Positions 1-7,436 of a stretch of 27,577 bases of DNA are shown piece after piece. Positions within the stretch are counted from its first letter, which is position 1. Every line of letters starts with the position of its first letter. The notes under the pieces are model-generated. The model saw nothing but the letters and a program-made list of their open reading frames with translations. It was not told where the DNA came from and made no database searches. Made by a program: the position numbers and the translations under genes. Source of the stretch: Chitinophagaceae bacterium (GTDB lineage: Bacteria; Bacteroidota; Bacteroidia; Chitinophagales; Chitinophagaceae); assembly GCA_021151685.1 (NCBI GenBank), contig JAGKWS010000052.1:1-27577 (forward strand), written 5' to 3'.

Positions 1-837
1 TCTCAAAACTATATTAACTATTGCTCCTGAAAAAGAATATTGCAAATTATGTTCCAATGTTTTTGTGTTTATAAAATTGACATATCCCAATCCAGAGCAA
101 ATATGTAAAGAGCCATTACTTTCATTGCAATATTTTTTTAGATCTTTTAACCCAGTCCCACCAGTGCCCCATTTGGTGTCTTTAGTACTATTAAAATCAA
201 GTGTTGACCATATTATAGCACTTCTATCAGTAGTAATGCTGGGATCTTTTTGAGATATCTTTTTCAAGAAGCCTATTCCAATGTCTACTAAGGTAAACTT
301 TAAAACTCTTTTTTCAGGAAAATATTGTCCACAAGCAAAAACTGGTGCGTTTGTTTCTGCATGTAAATCAACATTTGTAAACACTTCCGCAAATTGAGTA
401 ATTAAGTTTCTTTTGACATCATTGCTTAATGTAGCTAAACCTCTATGTCGAAAAAAATCCTGCCTTAAATAATTTGAGAAAGTTTCATAATCAACAGTAC
501 TAAAAGTGGTTAGGGGTATAGTGGATTCTCGATTGTCCGCATACTGATTTTTATTACCATCACCTTTCAAATGCGATATAAGGCCATTCCTATAAAAAAC
601 ACTCATGTGACTCGCCAAATTCACAAAAACATATACTTTGTTTTCTTTTTTCAATTTATGTGTAATAGCTAAAACGATGGCGGACAAATTAGCATCGAGA
701 GAATTGAGTTTAGAAATATCAAGAAATACCTTTTTATAGTGATATTGGCTTGCAAACTGGTAAAACTTCACCAATTCATTTACTCCATTCCAGTCTGTCA
801 AAATATCTTTTGATGGGATACTGTATGTAATATCCAA
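1..837 (-). CDS. STAS-like / HATPase ATP-binding protein (3' end beyond window)
   Basis: Seen: an open frame of 279 codons runs from about 837 off the left edge; TGA lies just upstream at 844-846. No ATG occurs before residue 78, so the start is probably TTG at 837 (ATT at 840 is possible). Residues ~1-90 look like a STAS-type alpha/beta fold (VFLDISKLNSLDANLSAIVL, then KVYVFVNL). Residues ~115-279 carry GHKL-ATPase boxes: an N-box-like EVFTNVDLHAE near 151, G1 LVDIGIGF near 183 and G2 GTGGTGL near 224. The closing FSGAIVNIVLR resembles the usual last strand, so only a few residues are probably missing. Family knowledge: such ATPases resemble anti-sigma/regulatory kinases and often sit beside a small STAS-like DUF4325 protein; I infer one may lie left of the window. 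The gene is much more AT-rich than its neighbours, suggesting transfer. The exact role is unknown. Confidence 0.75.
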   Translation of the reverse strand, partial: MDITYSIPSKDILTDWNGVNELVKFYQFASQYHYKKVFLDISKLNSLDANLSAIVLAITHKLKKENKVYVFVNLASHMSVFYRNGLISHLKGDGNKNQYADNRESTIPLTTFSTVDYETFSNYLRQDFFRHRGLATLSNDVKRNLITQFAEVFTNVDLHAETNAPVFACGQYFPEKRVLKFTLVDIGIGFLKKISQKDPSITTDRSAIIWSTLDFNSTKDTKWGTGGTGLKDLKKYCNESNGSLHICSGLGYVNFINTKTLEHNLQYSFSGAIVNIVLR

Positions 838-892
838 AATACGTCAAATTTATTTTACAATAATTTTTTTTTACAAACACTGCCAACAAGTC

Positions 893-962
893 GAAGCACC
901 CTTTTTCGTCATGATTATGAGGAAAAAGGGATGCTTCCAATATGCGAAAGCGAAGGGAACCT
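893..962. repeat. Hairpin repeat copy 1 (~70 bp)
   Basis: A left arm at 893-907 (GAAGCACCCTTTTTC) pairs with 922-937 with one bulged base, giving a stem of about 15 bp. The following bases to 962 (GCTTCCAAT...CGAAGGG) match copy 2 at 1347-1418. The stem has no T-run on either side, so it is not a canonical terminator, although it lies 3' of the DUF2158 gene. Confidence 0.55.
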
Positions 963-992
963 CTTCGTCCATCATATACAACAACAGTCAAA

Positions 993-1235
993 CTAATTCT
1001 TCCTCAAAATGCTATCATCTATATCGTCATCGTCTTCCAGTTCGTCGAAGTCGTCGAAGCTGCTGAGGTAGCTGTTGGGGTCTTTGTCGGTGAGTTGGTC
1101 GGCAAAGAAGGTGTGTTCGCGTACTTCGCTTTGTGGGGTAAACCATGTGCATACCCACTCATTGCGCGATATATCTACCTTAACGGTCATGGCCGGCCCG
1201 CCCGATTTGAGCCATACTACTGCTCCTTTTTCCAT
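993..1235 (-). CDS. YodC-like DUF2158 protein with acidic tail
   Basis: 80-residue protein. Residues 1-45 match the YodC/DUF2158 pattern: EKGAVVWLKSGGPAMTVKV followed by VCTWFTP, a compact SH3-like small beta fold of unknown biochemical function. The C-terminal third (~55-76) is strongly acidic (SSFDDFDELEDDDDIDD) and probably disordered. It has no signal peptide or membrane segment, so it should be cytosolic. It sits alone between two copies of a hairpin repeat, 156 bp upstream of the AT-rich HATPase gene and far from the next gene upstream. A 6-bp hairpin (1247-1252/1260-1265) lies just 5' of its ATG. I saw no clear TAnnTTTG box. The family call is fairly sure; the function is unknown. Confidence 0.75.
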   Translation of the reverse strand: MEKGAVVWLKSGGPAMTVKVDISRNEWVCTWFTPQSEVREHTFFADQLTDKDPNSYLSSFDDFDELEDDDDIDDSILRKN

Positions 1236-1611
1236 AAATTGATAAGTTCCACGGTTTGTGTGGAAACAGCATGAAAGTATTAATAATTGCGGTAAAAACG
1301 AATGACAATCACGCTATTTAACGACAAATTGTAGTCTCTTATTACCGAAGGCCGCCCTTTCGCTATTGACGATTTCGGAAGCGGGACGCTTCCAATGTAT
1401 GAGGACGAAGGGAGACCCGACCAGCTCTTAACTATTACCCCTGTGTATTGTTATGCTCCTGACCAGCATGGGTGTATAGGTACTTCATCACGGCTACAGA
1501 GCTTGCGCCCCGCTGGGGCGGCACGACTGTAAGACACCAACTTCATTGCAACGGCTTTTTGCTCTGACCAAGGATAGTTGTTGCATTGGAATGTATCAAA
1601 TAGGTCCTACC
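1236..1611. other. 376-bp intergenic region with hairpins
   Basis: Holds the 5' region of the DUF2158 gene, hairpin repeat copy 2 (1347-1418) and a GC-rich hairpin at 1506-1520 (CGCCCC-gct-GGGGCG). I found no convincing coding frame, tRNA or promoter. A 31-codon minus-strand frame at 1451-1546 is listed under rejected items. Confidence 0.5.
1347..1418. repeat. Hairpin repeat copy 2 (~70 bp)
   Basis: Aligns with 893-962 in the same orientation with about one gap. Shared blocks are GAAG near the start, CCCTTT, GGGA-GCTTCCAAT and CGAAGGGA. It contains the perfect inverted repeat GGAAGC-gggac-GCTTCC at 1377-1393. The loops differ while the arms are kept, which suggests structure is what is conserved. 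Confidence 0.55.
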
Positions 1612-2853
1612 CTACCGGTTGAATAGAATCTTGAGGTAAAACGATGGTTTGCTCAGTTGGCCACGCAGGTCTATATCGGCAAACATGCAACTGATGGTGT
1701 CGCGCAGCGAGGGGCTTTTGTAGGCTTTGTTCACCACAAAGTTGAACAACCACGGATACTTACTGAGCCGCTGTAGTGTGGTACTGATGCGCATCTCATC
1801 GCCCAGCCGCTTGTACAAAACATCGTCATAATGTTCTTTGAGCTGTGCGGCATCAAATGTGCGGGCAGGCAACAGCTTTTCTATAGCCATTGCGGCCAGC
1901 ATACCGCTATACAGGGCATTGCCTATACCCTCGCCGGTAAAGGGGTCTACCAAGCTCGCAGCATCGCCACACAAAATGAAACCATCGCCCGACAAGGGTT
2001 GCCGTTCTGTAGCCAGTGGCAGCCCCCAGCCGTGTATCTTGTCGGTAAGGGTGGCATTGGCAAAGCGCGGGGCTATGTCGGGATTGTTTTTTATGGCGTG
2101 CAGCATCTGCTCGCGCAGGTTCAGCTTTTTGTTGCGCACCACTTCCGATAGTACCCCTACGCCCACATTGGCCCGGCCACCGGGTAGCGGAAATATCCAC
2201 AGATAACCCGGCAATACCTCGGGCAGAAAGTGCAGTTCTATAAAATTTTCGGGGTGCATGCCGGTTACCCCCTCGTAGTAGGCCCGTGTACCTATGGCAT
2301 ACGACTTTTGGGCAACATCGCTCTTTAGCAGTCGTTTGCGTACAATGCTTTTATCGCCATCGGCCCCAATGAGTACGGGGGCTTCTATATGGTGTGTAGT
2401 ACCATTGTGGGTTACCTGTACTTTGGCCCGTGTGGCATCGCAAACAAGGTCGGCAACCTGTGCCCCTTGCATGACGGTACAGTAGGGCGAGGCCATTTTG
2501 CGAAACAAAAAATCATCGAGTTGCAAGCGGGGTACCGTAAAGCCGGGGGCTTTAGAGGTGGCAGTACGTCGCGGATTGAACGGGATATCTAATGCGCGGC
2601 CATTGGGGGCAACAAACTTTACCCCCCATGCGGGCAGAAATGACTCGGGCGCATCCAAAATTTCGCTGAGCCAGTGCTCGTTTGCCCTATTGATAACTAA
2701 TGCGGTTTTACCGCTACAGGCATCGCCACACACCTTGTCGCGCGGGAAGGTGGCCTTATCTACCACCACATGGTGTATTCCCGCCTTTGTGAGGAAGAAA
2801 GAGGCACCGGCCCCTGCCGGGCCAGCCCCAATGATTATCACCGATGTTTGCAT
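1612..2853 (-). CDS. Geranylgeranyl reductase family FAD-dependent oxidoreductase
   Basis: 413 residues from the chosen start. The N-terminal Rossmann motif IIIGAGPAGAG (~6-16) binds the FAD ADP moiety. VCGDACSGKTA follows near 43-53, then IGADGDKSIVRKRL mid-protein and the C-terminal FAD motif CGDAASLVDPFTGEGIGNAL, the layout of the geranylgeranyl reductase/halogenase-like flavoprotein family. Members reduce isoprenoid chains of quinones, lipids or chlorophyll precursors, but many Bacteroidota members are uncharacterised, so the substrate is open. The frame extends to 2901, but a TAnnTTTG box at 2879-2886 puts transcription start downstream of that codon, supporting ATG 2853, which directly precedes the Rossmann strand. 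It has no partner gene; it is divergent from the secreted-protein gene at 3034. Confidence 0.85.
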   Translation of the reverse strand: MQTSVIIIGAGPAGAGASFFLTKAGIHHVVVDKATFPRDKVCGDACSGKTALVINRANEHWLSEILDAPESFLPAWGVKFVAPNGRALDIPFNPRRTATSKAPGFTVPRLQLDDFLFRKMASPYCTVMQGAQVADLVCDATRAKVQVTHNGTTHHIEAPVLIGADGDKSIVRKRLLKSDVAQKSYAIGTRAYYEGVTGMHPENFIELHFLPEVLPGYLWIFPLPGGRANVGVGVLSEVVRNKKLNLREQMLHAIKNNPDIAPRFANATLTDKIHGWGLPLATERQPLSGDGFILCGDAASLVDPFTGEGIGNALYSGMLAAMAIEKLLPARTFDAAQLKEHYDDVLYKRLGDEMRISTTLQRLSKYPWLFNFVVNKAYKSPSLRDTISCMFADIDLRGQLSKPSFYLKILFNR

Positions 2854-2878
2854 GACACTACGCTCCACAACCAAAAAC

Positions 2879-2886
2879 CAAATATA
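2879..2886 (-). promoter_or_regulatory. -7 box TATATTTG, flavoprotein gene
   Basis: Reads TATATTTG on the minus strand, a perfect TAnnTTTG Bacteroidota -7 box, 25 bases before ATG 2853. I see no clear -33 TTG. It decides the start codon of the downstream gene. Confidence 0.6.
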
Positions 2887-2988
2887 AGCCCATACGGTCA
2901 CAGCGTGGCGATAACAGACAAATAAAAAGGGGATTCATGTGCATCTGCACTATACAACAACCATGTTTCTCCACTTTGCTACAATACC

Positions 2989-3018
2989 TTGCCAAATGGC
3001 TTAATATTTTTAGCTTTG
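2989..3018 (+). promoter_or_regulatory. Promoter TTG-N19-TAGCTTTG
   Basis: Perfect -7 box TAGCTTTG at 3011-3018 with TTG at 2989-2991, a 19-base spacer that fits the Bacteroidota housekeeping sigma factor. It places transcription start shortly before ATG 3034. Confidence 0.65.
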
Positions 3019-3033
3019 TTGAAAATGACGTAT

Positions 3034-3567
3034 ATGAAGCTGTTTACCATATTGGTCGCATTGATGGTGGCACAAAGTGCCACTGCGCAAGACTTCTGTA
3101 AAGACATCAAAAAAACGGCCAATGATGCCAAAACACTCATAGAGTTTGAGTCGCCCTACAACGAGAAGAATGAACCCATCATCAGGGTAAAGCGTACCAT
3201 AGTAACCGATGATGATGAAACGATAGAGAACTTTGTGATGGTCTTCAGGGTGCTGTGTACGGTAGATGATATATATGCTACCAGTGCCGAGGGCGGCAAA
3301 AGCGAAAAAGCGGAAAAGTCGCTTACGGTTGTTTTTACCGACAACTCTAAAATTGTAGACGATACGGTAGAGATAATGCACGACCTCACCCCCGACCGTA
3401 CCGAGGCCATACGGTATGTGTACTACCCTGTTACGGCCGATAATGTGAATGATTTTTCGGGCAAAAAGATAGCGCGCTTCGTTATAGCCGGGCAAGAAAT
3501 AGTAGTACCCGAACCACTGGCCAATACAACAATGAACTATACAAGATGCATAAAAACATCTAAGTAA
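3034..3567 (+). CDS. Secreted hypothetical protein
   Basis: 177 residues from ATG 3034. MKLFTILVALMVAQSATAQDF is a typical signal peptide ending in an AxAQ cleavage site, so the mature protein is probably periplasmic or exported, starting near Gln19. The body is rich in charged residues and beta-type segments (FVMVFRVLCTVDD, RYVYYPVTAD, RFVIAGQEIVVPEP), suggesting a small beta-rich fold. It keeps three Cys: one near the mature N-terminus (DFCKD), one mid-protein (VLCTV) and one near the C-terminus (TRCIKTSK), so a disulfide is possible. The frame is open from 2989, but that start lies upstream of the promoter -7 box. I do not recognise the family. The TPR sensor starts 69 bases downstream, so co-transcription is possible. 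Confidence 0.7.
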   Translation: MKLFTILVALMVAQSATAQDFCKDIKKTANDAKTLIEFESPYNEKNEPIIRVKRTIVTDDDETIENFVMVFRVLCTVDDIYATSAEGGKSEKAEKSLTVVFTDNSKIVDDTVEIMHDLTPDRTEAIRYVYYPVTADNVNDFSGKKIARFVIAGQEIVVPEPLANTTMNYTRCIKTSK

Positions 3568-3601
3568 CATAGCGGGCACCGCTGCGGCAAAAAATGTCAG
3601 G

Positions 3602-3609
3602 TACCTTTA
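3602..3609 (+). promoter_or_regulatory. Possible -7 box TACCTTTA
   Basis: One mismatch from TAnnTTTG, 27 bases before the TPR sensor ATG. It may give the sensor its own promoter in addition to read-through from the upstream gene. Confidence 0.3.
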
Positions 3610-3636
3610 CCGGTGCAGCATCACCAACGTCACAAA

Positions 3637-5127
3637 ATGAAACGGCTACTGATACTACTGCCAGTTTTGTACAGCAACCTATGCATAGCACAGTTGCAGG
3701 GGCAGCCATATATAGACTCGCTTTTGCCCCGCCTACCCTACCTGCAGGAAGACACCATACGCCTGAAGGCATACATAGACCTTGCTAATGCCTACAAAAC
3801 CATAAACCCCAACGAGGGGATAAAGTATGCACTGGAAGCAAGGAAAATAGGCGAGCAAATACCACACAAGCGCGCCCTTGTAGCTGCTTACAAAGAGTTG
3901 GGCATCAATTATTACTACAAAGGCAACTATATAGAGGCCATAGACAACTTCAACAAAGCACTGATACATAGTGCAAGTTTGAAAAATGACGATGTAGTAA
4001 GTGGCATTACTGCCCAAATGGCCATCATCTATCAGGAAACGGGGCAGTATGAAAAAGCTCTGCAATACTACCAGAAAGCGCTGCAAGACGATATAGCCAA
4101 TGACCGGCAAGGCAATATTGCCGGCGACTACGGCAACATAGGCATTGTGTACCTGTTGCAGAAAAACTACCCAAAGGCACTGGAGTATGACCAAAAATCG
4201 CTGGACATGTTTACCCGGCTGGGCGACAATGATGGCGTAGCCCACAACTATGGCAACATAGGCAATGTGTACAAAGAAATGGGCAACTATGCCAAGGCGT
4301 TGGAGTATGACCAGAAGGCATTGTCTATGTTCCGCACGCTGGGCGACAATCATGGCATAGCCCTGAATTTGGGTAACATGGCTGATGCTTGCCTTGAAAC
4401 TGCCAAAATACTAAGCCGTACCCACAATGCACGCGACACAACCGGGCTGAATGCGGTGCTGATACCGGGTAACGCCACCACACTGCTGCGGCAAGCCATA
4501 GGCTACTTTACCGAGTGCCTGAAGATAAGCCGCGAGATAGATGAGCTGGCCAACATACACGAATTCAGTCTGGGGCTGAGTGATGCCTATGCCCTATCGG
4601 GCAAAGATGCACTGGCACTGGAGGCATACAAGCAACATATCATTTTCCGCGATTCGGTACTATCGGACGAGAACCGGGTAAAAATTGCGCACTTGGAAAC
4701 CGACAGGGAACAAGTACTGAAAGAAAAACAAATAGAAATAAACAGCCTGCTGGTTGCCGCCAAAAAGCGCGAACGTATTATGTATGGCCTTGCAGTGGGC
4801 CTGCTGGTGCTTACTATTGGGGTGGTAACCAACAAGTTTCTGCAACAGAAAAGACGCAACAGACGACTGGCTGCCGAGCGCAAACGCCACCTGGCGCAGA
4901 TAGAAAAACAAAAAACAGTAATGGGTGACATTGCCTATGCCCACTCGCACGATGTAAGCGGGCAGGTGGCTACCATACTGGGGCTGGCCAGCGTACTGAA
5001 TACCGACAACTTTGCCGATGCCGATAACAAGATAGTGATAGACGGCATAGTAGAGACCGCACAACAACTGGACATTATTGTGAAAGACATGATTGTAAAG
5101 GAAAACCAGTTGAATAAAAACAAATAA
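3637..5127 (+). CDS. TPR sensor protein with orphan DHp-like domain, no ATPase
   Basis: 496 residues from ATG 3637 (the frame opens at 3613, but MKRLLILLPVLYSNLCIAQ is the signal peptide). About six TPR units fill ~40-340; several are near-identical, e.g. YAKALEYDQKALSMFRTLGDN beside YPKALEYDQKSLDMFTRLGDN-like units. A coiled coil precedes one membrane helix (~382-401, MYGLAVGLLVLTIGVV), then a cytosolic coiled coil and a helix with HSHDVSGQVATILGLAS (His ~436 and ~438), which resembles the HisKA phospho-acceptor motif as H-D-V-x-x-x-V-A-x-I-L-G. The protein ends ~55 residues later with no HATPase boxes. This follows the architecture of Bacteroidota TPR histidine kinases but with the catalytic domain absent. 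It may act as a phospho-acceptor, a decoy, or only a dimeric sensor. No response regulator is adjacent. Confidence 0.8.
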   Translation: MKRLLILLPVLYSNLCIAQLQGQPYIDSLLPRLPYLQEDTIRLKAYIDLANAYKTINPNEGIKYALEARKIGEQIPHKRALVAAYKELGINYYYKGNYIEAIDNFNKALIHSASLKNDDVVSGITAQMAIIYQETGQYEKALQYYQKALQDDIANDRQGNIAGDYGNIGIVYLLQKNYPKALEYDQKSLDMFTRLGDNDGVAHNYGNIGNVYKEMGNYAKALEYDQKALSMFRTLGDNHGIALNLGNMADACLETAKILSRTHNARDTTGLNAVLIPGNATTLLRQAIGYFTECLKISREIDELANIHEFSLGLSDAYALSGKDALALEAYKQHIIFRDSVLSDENRVKIAHLETDREQVLKEKQIEINSLLVAAKKRERIMYGLAVGLLVLTIGVVTNKFLQQKRRNRRLAAERKRHLAQIEKQKTVMGDIAYAHSHDVSGQVATILGLASVLNTDNFADADNKIVIDGIVETAQQLDIIVKDMIVKENQLNKNK

Positions 5128-5431
5128 GCGCACTGTAAGCTACCGTTTTTGCGTTTACCCAACAGGAAATTCAGAACCGGCTTAAGATGTATTCATTGCC
5201 ATTTATGGTTATTTTGGGTTGGAACTTCGTTACATTTTTCGTCATAGGAAGGGCTATGGCTGTAACATGTACTTCGTTTCGCTCAAAAACAACTTTCATA
5301 ATAAAAACAAGCAATAAATCTTAAACAAGCTTTAGTTTTTTGGGCACTACACCCATGATTATACCCAAAATGCACGTCTATACAGGTAGTAACATTATTA
5401 CAGAGTCATCTTATCAATAAAAACATACCAT
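5128..5431. other. 304-bp intergenic region
   Basis: Lies between two plus-strand genes. I see no TAnnTTTG box, terminator or RNA gene. A GTTACA...TGTAAC pairing with a ~27-nt loop occurs near 5228-5266. A 45-residue frame at 5187-5324 is not convincing. Confidence 0.4.
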
Positions 5432-7087
5432 ATGATCAATCGCATGTTCTTTTCTATAACGCTGTTTTTGATGGTGCCCCCTTTGCAGGCACAAAACATA
5501 AGCACCAGCAAGATTGTGGCCGCCACTGTGTACCGGCAAAAAGCAGAATTAAACAGCCAAAGTATAGTTACCCTGAAGAAAGGAGATAATACTATAGTGA
5601 TACGCAATTTGCCGGCAAAATTGGAGGAATCGACACTTGTGATAAGTGCCGGTAATAAAGCAATGATTACGGGGTACAGCTTCAAAAAATACGATGCTAC
5701 ACTACCTGCTACAGCGAAACATGCCGCCTATACCGACAGTATTGCCGGTATGAAAAAACAAATTGGCAATCTTAATGCACGGCTGACAGTAGTTAACGAA
5801 AAGGTAGCTATCATTCAAAAAAACCAACAAGTATTTGGAGAGAACACCGGATTGAATGTGACAGAGCTTACAAAAATGCTGGACCTGATAGATGCAAAAA
5901 TGGAGTCTTTGCTGCTGAAACGAATAACAATAGAAGAGCAGACAAGACAACTGAATGATCAGATACGCTTGATGGAGATGCAACAAAAAGCAGAGGCCCC
6001 GGTATCTGAATTTGCCGGAGAGTTATCTGTAAATGTGGTAGCAAATGCGGCCGCAACCTATACGCTGAGTGCAAGTTACCTAATACCCGATGCCGGTTGG
6101 AGACCAGTACACGATATAGTTGCCAGCCAAACCAGCCAACCAATTAAGATAATTTCAAAGGCCGAAGTGTACCAGTCTTCCGCTATCGATTGGGATAATG
6201 TACATCTTACACTCTCTTCTGGTGTGCCCAAAAAGGAGATAAATGCACCTGCATTGATGCCGTGGTGGTTATCTTACATACCCAAGCCCGTGCAAAATGT
6301 GTATGCAACAGAAGTATCGCCCCAATTGTACGCCCAAAAACGTGGACAGGGAATATCGATAGGTGGTGCCAGAAAAAGCGGGACCTTATATGTAATAGAC
6401 GGCTTGCAGGAGCAAAATACAGCGGTACCAAACGGAGTGAATATACCCCAATACGTAGCGAGCGACGTATCTGGCATCAATACCCGGTACGACATTATTC
6501 AACCTTATTCTATAAAGTCTGGCAATGGCAGTAAAATGGTAGTATTGATGGAGCAGGAAACCCCGGCATTCTACAGACACTATACCGCACCACGCAAAGG
6601 ACAAGAAGTATATCTGCAAGCCATTATTACAAACTGGCACCGACTAAACCTGATATCTGGCGATATGAATCTGTTTTACGACGGTTCGTATATAGGAAGC
6701 AGCAATCTTGATCTTGCCAGTATTCAGGACTCTTTGGCCATATTTCTTGGGCGCGATAATAAGATTGTTGTTTCCCGTACATCAATTGCACAAAAACGCA
6801 ACGTAAGCACAATAGGTACTACTATTCGCGAAGATTTTGGATGGACAATCAGTGCAAAGAATCTTCGCACAGAACCTATTGCGCTGACAATACAAGACCA
6901 ACTGCCTTTGTCGTCGGAAAGTGGTATATCTCTTGAAAACGAAGAGATTGACGGTGCTTCGAAAAATGCGGCAACCGGAATTGTGACGTGGGAACTTGCC
7001 ATACCATCGGGCCAAACCAAAAATGTCAATATCGGGTACACGGTACGCTACCCTAAAGACAAAAGCATAAGAGGACTGCGGGACTAA
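5432..7087 (+). CDS. DUF4140/DUF4139 (MuiA-type) protein with plug-like insert
   Basis: 551 residues. A signal peptide (MINRMFFSITLFLMVPPLQAQ) is followed by a DUF4140-type N-terminal domain (~27-90: KIVAATVYRQKAEL... GDNTIVIRNLP), a coiled coil (~105-190) and a DUF4139 beta-rich domain (~200-545: YLIPDAGWRPVHDI, SSAIDWDNVHLTLSSG, late IREDFGWTI...TVRYP). This is the layout of the family annotated as mucoidy inhibitor MuiA, whose biochemical role is unsettled; here it should be periplasmic or at the outer membrane. Unusual: ~305-326 reads GQGISIGGARKSGTLYVIDG, like the conserved start of a TonB-receptor plug, inside DUF4139. No TAnnTTTG box is visible upstream. It is convergent with iscX across a strong hairpin. 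Confidence 0.85.
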   Translation: MINRMFFSITLFLMVPPLQAQNISTSKIVAATVYRQKAELNSQSIVTLKKGDNTIVIRNLPAKLEESTLVISAGNKAMITGYSFKKYDATLPATAKHAAYTDSIAGMKKQIGNLNARLTVVNEKVAIIQKNQQVFGENTGLNVTELTKMLDLIDAKMESLLLKRITIEEQTRQLNDQIRLMEMQQKAEAPVSEFAGELSVNVVANAAATYTLSASYLIPDAGWRPVHDIVASQTSQPIKIISKAEVYQSSAIDWDNVHLTLSSGVPKKEINAPALMPWWLSYIPKPVQNVYATEVSPQLYAQKRGQGISIGGARKSGTLYVIDGLQEQNTAVPNGVNIPQYVASDVSGINTRYDIIQPYSIKSGNGSKMVVLMEQETPAFYRHYTAPRKGQEVYLQAIITNWHRLNLISGDMNLFYDGSYIGSSNLDLASIQDSLAIFLGRDNKIVVSRTSIAQKRNVSTIGTTIREDFGWTISAKNLRTEPIALTIQDQLPLSSESGISLENEEIDGASKNAATGIVTWELAIPSGQTKNVNIGYTVRYPKDKSIRGLRD

Positions 7088-7109
7088 AACTCCCTGCTCT
7101 ACTATTAAA

Positions 7110-7145
7110 TAAGCGCACTATTCCAGACCTGGATTAGTGCGCTTA
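7110..7145. terminator. Bidirectional hairpin between convergent genes
   Basis: TAAGCGCACTA at 7110-7120 pairs perfectly with TAGTGCGCTTA at 7135-7145. After one T-T mismatch, TCCA/TGGA extends the stem around a 4-base loop. It lies 22 bases past the DUF4139 stop and 21 past the iscX stop. There is no long T-run on either strand, but position and strength point to a shared terminator. Confidence 0.65.
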
Positions 7146-7166
7146 CCTCAAAATATGTGATGTAGA

Positions 7167-7400
7167 TTACTTTTGGCCATCGCGCCATTCGTACACCCAA
7201 GATGATTGTATCATCTCCAGATGACCTTCGTTGCAGTCTTCTCTTTTACCTTCAAAGCCCGGCAAGGTTAGCACCCATTCTATAAGGTCAGTAAAACGAA
7301 CGCGGTAAATGCGACTTTCCGAAAACTCATCGCCAAATTTTTCGTAGAGTTTCAGTGCTATATCTTCGTAATCGGTCCAGTGTATTGGTGGCTCGTACAT
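7167..7400 (-). CDS. iscX: Fe-S cluster assembly protein IscX
   Basis: 77 residues, slightly longer than E. coli IscX (66). Recognisable family positions: HWTDYEDIALKLYEKF, VRFTDLIEWVLTLPGF, then an acidic CNEGHLEMIQSSWVYEW helix. IscX is a small acidic protein that binds the cysteine desulfurase IscS and Fe2+ and modulates cluster assembly in the cytosol. It follows the 2Fe-2S ferredoxin gene by 36 bp on the same strand, the order known from isc operons, so the two are probably co-transcribed from the ferredoxin promoter. The other isc genes (iscS, iscU, hscA/B) are not in the window. Confidence 0.88.
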   Translation of the reverse strand: MYEPPIHWTDYEDIALKLYEKFGDEFSESRIYRVRFTDLIEWVLTLPGFEGKREDCNEGHLEMIQSSWVYEWRDGQK

Positions 7401-7436
7401 ATTGTTTGTTTAGTTTTTTTGTGAACAAAGAAGGTA

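Noticed and set aside
893..937. Hairpin as intrinsic terminator of the DUF2158 gene
   Set aside because: No T-run follows on the minus strand and the sequence recurs at 1347-1418, so it is better described as a repeat.
776..991. 71-codon minus-strand frame at the 5' end of the HATPase gene
   Set aside because: It overlaps the true coding frame out of register and covers the hairpin repeat; peptide has no protein-like pattern.
1451..1546. 31-codon minus-strand frame beginning MKLVSY, like the N-terminus of fumarylacetoacetate hydrolase proteins
   Set aside because: The similarity ends after six residues, the frame covers a GC-rich hairpin and lies in a repeat-bearing spacer; most likely chance.
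5187..5324. 45-residue plus-strand frame with a hydrophobic N-terminus
   Set aside because: No ribosome site, promoter or recognisable motif; the second half is low-complexity Lys/Thr sequence.
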